DNA of 64,000 nucleotides from Burkholderiales bacterium (GTDB lineage: Bacteria; Pseudomonadota; Gammaproteobacteria; Burkholderiales; Burkholderiaceae_C). The notes under the pieces were generated by a model. It was not told the DNA's origin. It made no database searches and was given only the letters and a program-made list of their open reading frames with translations. The DNA lies in assembly GCA_028868995.1 (NCBI GenBank), contig JAGWTH010000006.1:60073-124072 (forward strand), given 5' to 3'. The position numbers and the translations under genes are program-made. Below are positions 7,918 through 15,882 of this stretch, piece after piece. Numbering within the stretch: the stretch's first letter is position 1; each line of letters starts with the position of its first letter.

Positions 7918-8630
7918 GCTCTCCTCTTGGCCGTGGGCTCCGCCCAGCGGAAGCCGCGCATGGGCACGTTCTCGATCCCCTCGAAGCCGGGGTCGACCTC
8001 GCGGAAGGCGTCGCGGATGGTGCTCACGTGCTTGCGCACGTTGTCGCGGTTGCGCCCGCTCTTGACCACCTCGAACAGCTCCTCGTAGGAGACCACCTCG
8101 CCGGCGCGCTGGTACAGCGTGGCCAGGATGCGCTGCGCCGTCAGCGGCAGGTTGATGCGCTCGCCGCGCCAGGTGGGCGTGCGCTGCCACAGCGGGTCCA
8201 GCGCCAGCTCGCCCGCGGCCGCCGGCACGGCCTCCTGCCGCGCGCGCCGCTCGCGCGCCACCCGCAGGATCTCCAGGAAGGTCTCGCTGAAGTCGGCCTC
8301 CTCGAAGGTCGTCTTCTGCAGGTAGTCCCAGGCGTCCAGCGCCTTCATGATGCTGCGGTAGATCGCCGCGGGCATCGCCGACACCACCAGGACCGGCACG
8401 CCCGCGCTGCGCTTGTTGATCGCGTTGATCAGCGCCACCCCGGCGTGGCGCTCGCGCCCCAGCTCGATGTCCAGCAGCACGACGTCGTAGGGCTCGCGCG
8501 CGAGCGCCGCCTCGGCGCTGTCGCGGTCGAACCACTGGTCCACGGTGATGCCCGGGCGGGCCGCGCGGATCCAGCCGGCGAGCTGGTTGCTGGTGGGCAG
8601 GTCGTCCTCGATCACGGCCACGCGGGTCAT
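7914..8630 (-). CDS. OmpR/PhoB-type response regulator (238 aa)
   Basis: The receiver domain has acidic pocket Asp9/Asp10, phospho-acceptor Asp54 (VVLLDIELG) and the conserved Lys106 (LQKTT). Residues ~150-235 form a winged helix: LPLTAQRILATLYQ, a recognition helix around RDNVRKHVSTIRDAF, and the wing NVPMRGFRW. The ATG at 8630 is preceded six bases upstream by GATAAT (8637-8642, minus), a near-consensus -10, with no Shine-Dalgarno sequence, so a leaderless transcript is likely. A 20-bp palindrome at 8663-8682 is centred about -42.5 from that start, where an activator would replace the -35. It is cotranscribed with the kinase gene. Confidence 0.9.
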   Translation of the reverse strand: MTRVAVIEDDLPTSNQLAGWIRAARPGITVDQWFDRDSAEAALAREPYDVVLLDIELGRERHAGVALINAINKRSAGVPVLVVSAMPAAIYRSIMKALDAWDYLQKTTFEEADFSETFLEILRVARERRARQEAVPAAAGELALDPLWQRTPTWRGERINLPLTAQRILATLYQRAGEVVSYEELFEVVKSGRNRDNVRKHVSTIRDAFREVDPGFEGIENVPMRGFRWAEPTAKRRA

Positions 8631-8662
8631 GGCGGGATTATCGGGGGGCCGCCGCGCGCTCC

Positions 8663-8682
8663 CCCGGAAGAATTCTTCCGGG
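8663..8682. promoter_or_regulatory. 20-bp palindrome, candidate operator of the divergent regulator/envelope-gene promoter
   Basis: CCCGGAAGAATTCTTCCGGG is a perfect 20-bp dyad in the divergent gap. It is centred -42.5 from the predicted leaderless start of the response regulator and 99 bases before the ATG of the secreted protein. A second, shorter dyad TTGTTC-N16-GAACAA lies at 8711-8738. Either could bind the response regulator; the larger one is the better candidate. Confidence 0.55.
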
Positions 8683-8771
8683 CCGTGAACGAAGCCGCCC
8701 CGGCGTCGCGTTGTTCCTTCCCGGCCCGGTTCGAACAATGGCCTGCATCGTCACCAAGCAAGGAGAGCACG

Positions 8772-9413
8772 ATGACAAGCCCCGCCGCCCGCAACGCCGT
8801 CCGCCGCGCCCTGGTCCGCTTCGCCCTGGTGGCCGCCGCCAGCGCCGCCGCCGCCACCCTGTGGGCCGCCAACCGTCCCGAGCAGGGCCTGCTGCTCGAT
8901 GCGCAGACCTGGCGCGACGAGGTCGCCGCCGCCAGCACCGGCCCCTGGGTTGCCGACGGCTGGTACCGCCTGGTGCCGCGCGAGCAAGGGGTCGAAGTCC
9001 GGGCCGTGCAGCCGGCCGACCGGCAGCCCGTTCCCGCCGACGCGGTGTACTTCCGCCTGCCCGGCACGCAGCTGAAGACCGGCGCGCGGGCCAGCTTCCG
9101 GTCGCTGGAGGTGGTGCAGCCGCCCCGGCCGGGGCGCGACCCCGACCCGAGCCTGGTGGGCCGCTTCAGCCTGCAGGTGCGGGAGATGCCCGCCGGCCTG
9201 CAATACGCCATCGCCTACGACGGCCGCACCTACGACTACCTGCTCGGACCGCGAGGCGCGAGCAGCCGCGTGCGCGCGGTGGCGGACCTCGACGGCGACG
9301 GCCGGCCCGACTTCCTGGTCGACGTCGCGGGCCGGTCCACCTACCTGCTGCTGTCCACGCGCGCCCAGCCCGGGCCCAACCTGCCGACGGCGGAAATGCC
9401 CGCCGTCGACTGA
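8772..9413 (+). CDS. Predicted secreted protein with an FG-GAP/calcium-loop-like motif (213 aa)
   Basis: Begins with a signal-peptide-like segment (Arg-rich start, then an Ala-rich hydrophobic stretch ending near LWAANRPEQ), so it is probably exported or membrane-anchored. Near the C-terminus DLDGDGRPDFLVD matches the DxDxDG calcium-binding loop typical of FG-GAP/VCBS repeats. I do not recognise the full-length family. AGGAG precedes the ATG by six bases. It is the first of three same-strand genes, divergent from a two-component system, and is probably regulated by it. Confidence 0.7.
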   Translation: MTSPAARNAVRRALVRFALVAAASAAAATLWAANRPEQGLLLDAQTWRDEVAAASTGPWVADGWYRLVPREQGVEVRAVQPADRQPVPADAVYFRLPGTQLKTGARASFRSLEVVQPPRPGRDPDPSLVGRFSLQVREMPAGLQYAIAYDGRTYDYLLGPRGASSRVRAVADLDGDGRPDFLVDVAGRSTYLLLSTRAQPGPNLPTAEMPAVD

Positions 9414-9446
9414 TTCGCGCCACCGCAAGAACGAGGAGGAACGACC

Positions 9447-10709
9447 ATGCTGGCCCGACTGAATGCCGTCGTCCGCGCGATCCGCATCGGCGTCGCGCGC
9501 AGGCTCCGCCGCCCGGCGCAGGGCGAGCTGCTGTATGCCGAGGGCGTGCTCGCGCGGCTGGTGCAGGCGCGCCGCGCGATCGGCGTGGCCGCCCTCGTCG
9601 GCGCGGCCGGCTGGGTGCTGTTCACCCATCCGCCCATCGGCACCGCCGGCCCGGGCGAGATCGGCGTGCGCACCAACCTGCTGACCGGCGGCGTCACGCT
9701 CTGGCGCGATGGCAGCATCCTGGTGGTGCCCGGGCTGCACCGGGTGCAGCTGCTGCCGGTGCGCGACCGCGTCTACAAGCCGTCGCAGATGGCGAGCGCC
9801 TCGGGCCCGGCGCCGGTGCAGTCGGTGGAAGGCCTGTCGGTGGGCGTCGACATGGCGGTGCGCTATGCGCTCGATCCGGCGCGCCTGGCCGCCACCGCGC
9901 GCAACCTGCCGGCCGACCTCGACACCGACATCGTCGAGCCCGCCGTGCAGAACGTCGCCTACAAGGTGTTCGCTCGCTACACGGTGCGCGAGATCTTCTC
10001 CACGAAGCGGGTGGAGATCCAGCAGGCGATCGAGTCGGAGCTGCGCCAGCGCCTGGCCGCCGACGGCGTGCTGCTCCGGGGCGTGCTGGTGGGCAAGGTG
10101 GACCTGCCCGCGGACTACAAGCGCGGCATGGAGAGCCTGCTGGCCGAGGAGCTGGCGACCCAGAAGATGGACTACACGCTGCAGCTGAAGGACAAGCAGG
10201 TGAAGGAGACCGAGCTGGAGGCGGCGGCGGACAAGGTGCGGCGCGAGGTGCGCGCCGAGGCGGCCGCGCGCGAGCAGGTGATCGCCGCGCGGGCGCAGGA
10301 AGAGGCGATGAAGCACGTCCTGCCCTTCAAGCAGCGCCAGGTGGAACAGCGCCGGCTGGAAGCGGAGGCGGAGAAGGAGTCGCGCCTGAAACTGGCCGAG
10401 GGCAATGCGCAGGCGCGCCGCATCGAGGCGGCCGGCGAGGCCGACGCGCGCCGCAAGCTGGCCGAGGCCGAGGCCTTCCGCATGGAGAAGGTGGGCCAGG
10501 CGAGCGCGGACCAGATGGCGCGCGAGGGCACGCTGCTGTCGCGCCATCCGCTGCTGATCCAGAAGACCCTGGCCGACAAGCTGTCGGACAAGGTGCAGGT
10601 GATCATCGCGCCGGCCGGCACCGGCGGCGACTTCGTGGCGGCCAACCTGCTGGGTGGCGGGGCCGGTGCGCGAGCGGCGGCGGCCCGCCCGCGGCGCGGG
10701 GAGGACTGA
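9447..10709 (+). CDS. SPFH/Band 7 (prohibitin-like) membrane protein (420 aa)
   Basis: One membrane helix at about residues 46-62 follows a basic N-terminus. An SPFH domain comes next (about 65-260: GEIGVRTN..., VPGLHRVQLLPVRDRVYKP, GLSVGVDMAVRYALDP). A long charged coiled coil extends to about residue 375, rich in Glu-Ala-Glu and Arg. Proteins of this family oligomerise and organise membrane microdomains or chaperone membrane proteases. A strong GAGGAGG site precedes the ATG. The C-terminus ends in a Gly/Ala/Arg tail. Its neighbours, a secreted protein and an SH3-like envelope protein, suggest a common job at the envelope. Confidence 0.85.
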   Translation: MLARLNAVVRAIRIGVARRLRRPAQGELLYAEGVLARLVQARRAIGVAALVGAAGWVLFTHPPIGTAGPGEIGVRTNLLTGGVTLWRDGSILVVPGLHRVQLLPVRDRVYKPSQMASASGPAPVQSVEGLSVGVDMAVRYALDPARLAATARNLPADLDTDIVEPAVQNVAYKVFARYTVREIFSTKRVEIQQAIESELRQRLAADGVLLRGVLVGKVDLPADYKRGMESLLAEELATQKMDYTLQLKDKQVKETELEAAADKVRREVRAEAAAREQVIAARAQEEAMKHVLPFKQRQVEQRRLEAEAEKESRLKLAEGNAQARRIEAAGEADARRKLAEAEAFRMEKVGQASADQMAREGTLLSRHPLLIQKTLADKLSDKVQVIIAPAGTGGDFVAANLLGGGAGARAAAARPRRGED

Positions 10710-10711
10710 GC

Positions 10712-12163
10712 ATGCCGGCTGCGATCCTCGCGGCGGCGGCGGCCGGCCTGGCCATGGCGATCGTCGCCACCGACCAGGCGCCGCTTCGCGCCGCGCCGCG
10801 CGCCTCCGCCCCGGCCCAGGCGCAGCTGTGGCAGGGCGAGGTGCTGGAGGTGCGGGGCGAGCGCCTCGACTACCTGCAGGTGTGGGACCACCGGCGCGAG
10901 CGCGGTGGCTACGTGCGCGCGAGTCAAGTGCGACGGACCGGGCTCACCGCCGCGGAGGCGCCTGGCCTGCTCGCGGTGCTGCGCTTCCTGCGCGAGTCGC
11001 CCGGAACGGAATCGCTGGGCATCGGCCTCGCCGCGGCGTACCTGCAGGCGGCGCCGGCCGAGGCGCTGCGCGGTCCCGACGGGGCCGATGCGCTGGATGC
11101 GCTCGGCAGCTTCGCCGACCGGCTGGCGCAACGCGCTTCCAGCAGCGGTGCCGCGGGCAGGACGGCGCAGGCAGCGCTGTCCGCGCACCTCGAAGTGGCT
11201 TCGCAGTACGGCGTGAAGTTCGACAGCTACGAACAGGGGGGCGCCGTGCGCATCTGCTACGACGGCGATGCCTTTGCCCGCCTGCTCGCGCTGCCGGCAC
11301 GGGCGCCGCAGAAGGCGCGGGCGGCCCTGGCGCTGACCCGGCCGGAATGCCTCGATCCGGCGCTGCAGCCCCTGCAGCGGCACCAGCGCAACCTGTGGCG
11401 CGCCGAGGTGCTCGATCAGGTCGACGCGCAGGACCTGCCGGACTACCTGCGAAACCGGATCGCGCTGCGGCGGGCCTCCGTGTGGAGCACGCTCGCGTAC
11501 GAGCAGGCGCGGCGGGGCGAACCGGCGCTGGCGGCCGCGCAGCGCGCGCTGGCGGAACTGGCTTCCGTGCGCCAGGGCGAGCTCGCCGAGGAGGACCTGC
11601 CGTCCTGGAACGACGCCGCGATGCGCGTGAACGCCTCGCGCTGGGCGGCGGTGCCGGCGTCCGGCACGGTGCGGGATCCTGCCCGGCCCGCGATCCTCAC
11701 GCAGCCCGGCCAGCCCGGCGAGACCTGCGTGCTGCTGGTGGACGGCCGGCACGACGCGGACCATCCGCTCGCGAAGCGCTGCACCTACGCGCTGGTCTGG
11801 CCGCAGTCGGCCAGCCTCGACCGCGAGGGCAATGCGCTGGCGCTGGCCGTGCAGCCGCTGGAGGCCTGGCGCGAGCTGTGGCTGTTCCGCCGCCGGGGCG
11901 GGGCCTGGACGGTGGACGTGCTGCCCCCGGCGTCGCTGCAACCCGGGCTGGGCTATGCGGAATTCGCCGGCTGGGTCCCCGGCGGCCGGCAGATGCTGGT
12001 GGCGCGCGAGGCGCGCGGCGAGGGGCGCCACCGGCGCAGCTTCGAGGTGGTGGGCGTGGACTCGCTGGCGACGGTGCGGCAGTCGGGCGACCCGTCGGCG
12101 CCGGGGCCGTTCCAGCGCTGGCAGGACCCGGCCTGGAAGCGCATGACGGTGTCGCTGCGTTGA
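10712..12163 (+). CDS. Exported protein with N-terminal SH3-like domain (483 aa)
   Basis: A short hydrophobic leader (about residues 1-20) is followed by QAPLRAAPRASAPAQAQLWQGEVLEVRGERLDYLQVWD... and GGYVRASQV, the pattern of a bacterial SH3 (SH3b) domain, often used to bind cell wall. The remaining ~400 residues are mixed helical and beta sequence that I do not recognise, with Cys at the ends of several segments (RICYDG, RPECLDP, ETCVLLVD, KRCTYALVW) that may form disulfides. The ATG follows the SPFH stop by two bases, so the two are in one operon. A periplasmic or outer-surface role is inferred. Confidence 0.7.
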   Translation: MPAAILAAAAAGLAMAIVATDQAPLRAAPRASAPAQAQLWQGEVLEVRGERLDYLQVWDHRRERGGYVRASQVRRTGLTAAEAPGLLAVLRFLRESPGTESLGIGLAAAYLQAAPAEALRGPDGADALDALGSFADRLAQRASSSGAAGRTAQAALSAHLEVASQYGVKFDSYEQGGAVRICYDGDAFARLLALPARAPQKARAALALTRPECLDPALQPLQRHQRNLWRAEVLDQVDAQDLPDYLRNRIALRRASVWSTLAYEQARRGEPALAAAQRALAELASVRQGELAEEDLPSWNDAAMRVNASRWAAVPASGTVRDPARPAILTQPGQPGETCVLLVDGRHDADHPLAKRCTYALVWPQSASLDREGNALALAVQPLEAWRELWLFRRRGGAWTVDVLPPASLQPGLGYAEFAGWVPGGRQMLVAREARGEGRHRRSFEVVGVDSLATVRQSGDPSAPGPFQRWQDPAWKRMTVSLR

Positions 12164-12165
12164 CC

Positions 12166-12180
12166 GGCGCCGCCGGCGCC
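12166..12180. terminator. GC-rich hairpin after the SH3-domain gene, possible terminator
   Basis: GGCGCC-GCC-GGCGCC starts three bases after the stop codon. No T-run follows. A -10-like TAAAGT at 12187-12192 comes next and probably serves the acyl-CoA synthetase gene, so the hairpin separates two transcription units. Confidence 0.4.
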
Positions 12181-12211
12181 CTGGCGTAAAGTCGCCGGCC
12201 AAGGAGACGCC

Positions 12212-13753
12212 ATGACCGCCGCACCGACCCCCGCCCCCGCGGGGCTGCCGCCCTTCCGCGCCATTCCCGACCTCGTGCACGAGAACGCCCGGGCGCGCCC
12301 GGCGCACCTCGCGCTGCGCCAGGGCGCGCAGCGAATGAGCTGGGGCGAGCTGGATGCGCTGGTGGACCGCATCGCGGCGCGCCTGCAGGCAGCGGGCCTG
12401 CAGCCCACGCAGGGCATCGCGATCTGCGGCGCCAATTCGCTGCCTTACCTGGCGCTGTTCCTGGGTGGCCTGCGGGCGGGACTCGCCGTGGCGCCGTTGC
12501 CCACGGGCACGACGGTGGAGCAGCTCGCCGGGATGGTGCGCGACAGCGACGCGAAGCTGCTGTTCGTCGACGCGGGCGTGCCGGCGCTGCCGGTGGACAT
12601 GCCGCGCATCCGCATGGACCTGGGCACCGGCGAGGACAGCCTGGCGGCCTGGCTCGGCGAGACCGCCACGGCGCCGCGGCCGGTGGCGATCCAGCCGCAG
12701 TGGCCCTTCAACATCATCTATTCCTCCGGCACCACCGGCACGCCCAAGGGCATCGTGCAGCCGCATGCCATGCGCTGGGCGCACGTGGCGCGCGGCGAGG
12801 CCTACGGCTACGGGCCGGACGCGGTGGCCCTCGTGGCGACCTCGCTGTGCTCCAACACCACCCTGGTGTCGGTGTTCCCGGCGCTCGCCAAGGGCGGCAC
12901 GGTGGTCTTCACCGAAGGACGCTTCGACCCGGCGGCCTACCTCGCGCTGGCCCAGGAGGTGCGCGCCACCCACGCGATGCTGGTGCCGGTGCAGTACCAG
13001 CGGCTGATGGCGCTGCCGGACTTCGGCCGATTCGACCTGTCGTCCTTCCGCATGAAGTTCTGCACCAGCGCGCCCTTCCCGGCCCGGCTGAAGGCCGACA
13101 TCCTGGCGCGCTGGCGGGGCGGGCTGGTGGAGTACTACGGCATGACCGAGGGCGGCGGCACCTGCATCCTGGAGGCGCACAACTTTCCGCACAAGCTGCA
13201 CACCGTGGGCCGGCCGGCCGAGGGGCACGACATCCGCCTGATCGACGAGGAGGGCCGGGAGCTGCCGCGCGGCGCCATCGGCGAGGTGGTGGGCCGCTCG
13301 GGCGCGATGATGACCGCCTACCACCACCAGCCGGGCAAGACGCGCGACGCCGAGTGGTACGACCCGCAGGGCCACCGCTTCATCCGCACCGGCGACGTCG
13401 GCCGCTTCGACGAGGACGGCTTCCTCACGCTGATGGACCGGCGCAAGGACATGATCATCAGCGGCGGCTTCAACATCTACCCGAGCGACCTGGAGGCGGT
13501 GCTGCGCGGCCACCCCGCGGTCGCCGAGGTCGCCGTGGTCGGCGTGCCTTCCGAGGCCTGGGGCGAATCGCCCGTGGCCTTCGTGGTGCCGGCGGCCGAT
13601 GCGCCGCCGGCGGCCGAACTGCGCACCTGGGCCAACGAGCGCCTCGGCAAGACGCAGCGCCTGGTCGACCTGCGCTACCTGCCGGAGCTGCCGCGCAGCG
13701 ACATCGGCAAGGTGCTCAAGCGCCAGCTGCGCGACAGCTGGCGCCCCTTCTGA
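12212..13753 (+). CDS. AMP-forming acyl-CoA synthetase / ligase (513 aa)
   Basis: An ANL-superfamily enzyme that adenylates a carboxylic acid and transfers it to CoA. The P-loop-like core is IIYSSGTTGTPKGIVQPH (about residues 170-187), the second motif is EYYGMTEGGGT, the hinge region is RTGDVGRFDEDGF, and the C-terminal domain carries RRKDMIISGGFNIYPSDLE and the catalytic Lys in SDIGKVLKR. Length is normal. The acid cannot be read from sequence; medium-chain or aromatic acids are typical. AAGGAG precedes the ATG. The last nine codons (QLRDSWRPF plus stop) lie in the first copy of a 35-bp tandem repeat. Confidence 0.9.
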   Translation: MTAAPTPAPAGLPPFRAIPDLVHENARARPAHLALRQGAQRMSWGELDALVDRIAARLQAAGLQPTQGIAICGANSLPYLALFLGGLRAGLAVAPLPTGTTVEQLAGMVRDSDAKLLFVDAGVPALPVDMPRIRMDLGTGEDSLAAWLGETATAPRPVAIQPQWPFNIIYSSGTTGTPKGIVQPHAMRWAHVARGEAYGYGPDAVALVATSLCSNTTLVSVFPALAKGGTVVFTEGRFDPAAYLALAQEVRATHAMLVPVQYQRLMALPDFGRFDLSSFRMKFCTSAPFPARLKADILARWRGGLVEYYGMTEGGGTCILEAHNFPHKLHTVGRPAEGHDIRLIDEEGRELPRGAIGEVVGRSGAMMTAYHHQPGKTRDAEWYDPQGHRFIRTGDVGRFDEDGFLTLMDRRKDMIISGGFNIYPSDLEAVLRGHPAVAEVAVVGVPSEAWGESPVAFVVPAADAPPAAELRTWANERLGKTQRLVDLRYLPELPRSDIGKVLKRQLRDSWRPF

Positions 13754-13859
13754 GTCTCCAGCTGCGCGACAGCTGGCGCCCCTTCTGAGTCTCCAGCTGC
13801 GCGACAGCTGGCGCCCCTTCTGAGTCTCCAGCTGCGCGACAGCTGGCGCCCCGCCTGAG
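13724..13859. repeat. 35-bp tandem repeat, four copies, formed by duplication of the synthetase 3' end
   Basis: Units begin at 13724, 13759, 13794 and 13829. Copies 1-3 are identical; copy 4 ends differently (cccctt replaced by ccccgc) and stops at about 13859. Each unit includes the last codons and stop of the synthetase, and a perfect hairpin CCAGCTG-CGCGA-CAGCTGG beginning one base before the unit. Because 35 is not a multiple of 3, each copy reads LRDSWRPF in a different frame. The result is four identical RNA hairpins at the mRNA 3' end. Confidence 0.9.
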
Positions 13860-13897
13860 GCGCGCTACCCCTTTCGTTTGACATGGCAGCCTCGGCC

Positions 13898-13926
13898 TTG
13901 ACAGTATTTGCCTAGGCAAGTATAGT
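13898..13926 (+). promoter_or_regulatory. Consensus promoter of the efflux operon with a MarR-type operator in the spacer
   Basis: TTGACA (13898-13903) and TATAGT (13921-13926) are separated by exactly 17 bases. Inside the spacer lies the perfect 12-bp palindrome TTGCCTAGGCAA (13908-13919). MarR-family dimers bind such dyads, and this position would block RNA polymerase, so the adjacent MarR protein probably represses itself and the efflux genes. Transcription would start near 13933, leaving a leader of only about three bases. Confidence 0.8.
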
Positions 13927-13935
13927 GGCGACTCC

Positions 13936-14439
13936 ATGGCCACCCGGAACCGTCCCAGCTGCCCGACCGTCTTCTACCGGCCGGACCAGTACGACCCCAA
14001 GGACAGCGCCGCCTACATGATGCGGCGCATCATCACGCTGGTCGCCGCCGAGGTCGACAAGGCCTTCGAGCCGCAGGGCCTGACCAGCGCGCAGTGGGTG
14101 CCGCTGTTCAAGCTGTACCACGGCGACGCCCGCACGGTCGCCGAGCTGGCGCGGGAAAGCCAGCTCGACACGGGCGCCATGACCCGCCTGCTGGACCGGC
14201 TGGAGGCCAAGGGACTGGTGACGCGCGTGCGCTCCTCGGAGGACCGCCGCGTGGTCAACCTGGAGCTCACGAAGGAAGGGCGCGAGGCCGCGCAGGAGAT
14301 CCCGCAGGTGCTGTGCAAGGTCCAGAACGCCTTCCTCCAGGGCCTGTCCGTGGAGGAGTGGCAGCAGCTGAAGGACCTGCTGCGCCGCATCCTGGACAAC
14401 GGCCTGGCGCTGCAGGGCGAATCGCAAGGAAAAGAATGA
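13936..14439 (+). CDS. MarR-family transcriptional regulator of the efflux operon (167 aa)
   Basis: A dimeric winged-helix repressor. The winged helix spans about residues 50-125: LTSAQWVPLFKLYHG, ARTVAELARESQLDTGAMTRLLDRLEAKGL (recognition helix), and the wing RVRSSEDRRVVNLELT. The N-terminal ~25 residues (CPTVFYRPDQYDPKDS) resemble the extension found in EmrR-like regulators of Burkholderiales, which supports the ATG at 13936 over the Met pair near 14017. The operon is marR, outer-membrane factor, adaptor, MFS pump. The TGA overlaps the next ATG (ATGA). Ligands are probably phenolic or lipophilic toxicants, by analogy with EmrR. Confidence 0.9.
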   Translation: MATRNRPSCPTVFYRPDQYDPKDSAAYMMRRIITLVAAEVDKAFEPQGLTSAQWVPLFKLYHGDARTVAELARESQLDTGAMTRLLDRLEAKGLVTRVRSSEDRRVVNLELTKEGREAAQEIPQVLCKVQNAFLQGLSVEEWQQLKDLLRRILDNGLALQGESQGKE

Positions 14440-15860
14440 ACACGCCATCGCAAGGCCGGCGCCTCGCCGGCATCGCCGCGGCCCTGCTGCTCGCAGGCTG
14501 CGCCAACATGAAGGGGATAGACCCCGAGGCCACCTTGAAGACGCCGCCGGTGCCCGGCGCGTCGGTCGGGGCGTTGCCCGCGGTCTCCGCCCGCTGGTGG
14601 ACCGAGTTCGCCGACCCGCAGCTCGATCGCCTGGTGGAGCAGGCGCTGCGCGACAACCCGAGCCTGGGCGTGGCCCAGGCTCGCCTGCGTCGCGCGCAGG
14701 CCGCCACCGAGGCTGCGAATGCGGCGCGCTCTCCGCAGGTGGGCGCCGGGCTGGACGTCAGCCGCCAGCTGTTCACCGCCAACGGCCTCTATCCCCCGCC
14801 GCTGGGCGGCGCCATCGAGAACAGCGGCACCCTGCAGGCCAATGCCAGCTGGGAGCTGGACTTCTTCGGCAAGAACCAGGCGGCGCTGGCGTCGGCGGTG
14901 GGCGCCGCGCGCGCGGCCGAGGCCGATGCCGCCGCGGCCCGCATCCTGCTGGCCAGCAACGTGGCGCGCACCTACTTCCAGCTGATGCGCGTGCAGGAGC
15001 AGCTGGTGGTGGCGCGCCGCACCCTGGCGCAGCGCGAGGAGCAGTTGAAGCTGGTACGGCAGCGCGTGGAGGCCGGCCTGGACACCACGCTGGAGCTGCG
15101 CCAGAGCGAAGGCGGGCTGCCCGATGCGCGCCAGCAGATCGAGGCGCTGCAGGAGCAGGCCCAGACCACCCGCCATGCGCTCGCCGCCCTGGTCGCGACC
15201 CAGGACGTGCCGGCCGCCGGCCAGCTGCCCGCGCTGCGCGCCGAGCACGTGGCCGGCGTGCTGCCCGCCCTGCCGGCCGACCTGCTGGCCCGCCGTCCCG
15301 ACATCAGCGCGGCGCGCTGGCGGGTGGAGGCGGCCAGCCAGGAGGTGCGCTCCGCGAAGGCGCAGTTCTATCCGAACATCAACCTCACCGCCTTCCTCGG
15401 CCTGTCCTCCCTGGGGCTGGACCGGCTGCTGGAATCGCGCAGCGAACAGTGGGGCGTCGGCCCGGCCATCCGGCTGCCGATCTTCGATGCCGGCCGCCTG
15501 CGCGCCAACCTCACGGGGCGCACCGCCGACCTCGACGCGGCGGTCGAGAGCTACAACGGCGCCGTGCTCGAGGCCTTCCACGAGGCCGGCGACGCGGTCA
15601 CGGCGGTGCAGTCGGTGGCCCGCCAGCAGGCCGAACAGCAGCAGGCCGCGGCCGCGGCCGAAGGCGCCTACGACATCGCCGTGCAGCGTTACCGCGCCGG
15701 CCTGGGCACCTACCTGAACGTCCTCGCCGCCGAGACCACGGTGCTGCAGCAGCGCCGGCTCGGCGTCGATCTCGCCGCCCGCGCGCTCGACGCCCGGGTG
15801 GCCCTCTACCGCGCCCTGGGCGGCGGCTATGCCGCCGACACCACGGTCGCGGCGCACTGA
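14436..15860 (+). CDS. Outer-membrane efflux lipoprotein, NodT/OprM family (474 aa)
   Basis: TolC-like channel of a tripartite pump. A lipoprotein signal with lipobox LLLAGC puts the mature N-terminal Cys at about residue 23. Two repeated OEP domains follow, with typical segments WWTEFADPQLDRLVEQAL, ANASWELDFFGKNQAAL, LLARRPDISAARWRVEAA and RYRAGLGTYLNVLAAET. Length is normal for the family. The start overlaps the MarR stop, and the adaptor follows after 22 bases, so the proteins are made together. Export of hydrophobic drugs or aromatic acids is inferred from the MFS partner. Confidence 0.92.
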   Translation: MNTPSQGRRLAGIAAALLLAGCANMKGIDPEATLKTPPVPGASVGALPAVSARWWTEFADPQLDRLVEQALRDNPSLGVAQARLRRAQAATEAANAARSPQVGAGLDVSRQLFTANGLYPPPLGGAIENSGTLQANASWELDFFGKNQAALASAVGAARAAEADAAAARILLASNVARTYFQLMRVQEQLVVARRTLAQREEQLKLVRQRVEAGLDTTLELRQSEGGLPDARQQIEALQEQAQTTRHALAALVATQDVPAAGQLPALRAEHVAGVLPALPADLLARRPDISAARWRVEAASQEVRSAKAQFYPNINLTAFLGLSSLGLDRLLESRSEQWGVGPAIRLPIFDAGRLRANLTGRTADLDAAVESYNGAVLEAFHEAGDAVTAVQSVARQQAEQQQAAAAAEGAYDIAVQRYRAGLGTYLNVLAAETTVLQQRRLGVDLAARALDARVALYRALGGGYAADTTVAAH

Positions 15861-15882
15861 ACACGGGGAAGAAAGTCAGACC

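Noticed and set aside
8711..12163. Plus-strand open frame of about 1150 codons through the envelope genes
   Set aside because: Its start and middle are shadow sequence; only the last 483 codons are real (the SH3-domain gene from 10712). The secreted-protein and SPFH genes use another frame, with proper ribosome sites.
10172..13513. Minus-strand open frame of about 1110 codons
   Set aside because: Antisense to the SPFH, SH3 and synthetase genes. Composition is repetitive His/Arg/Gln/Gly with no domain.
13724..13859. Possible CRISPR array
   Set aside because: Repeats are directly adjacent with no unique spacers, and no cas genes are present. It is a 35-bp tandem duplication of the gene end.
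14017..14439. Shorter MarR start at the Met pair near 14017
   Set aside because: It would leave the strong promoter at 13898-13926 with an untranslated stretch of about 85 bases. The N-terminal segment lost resembles that of related regulators.
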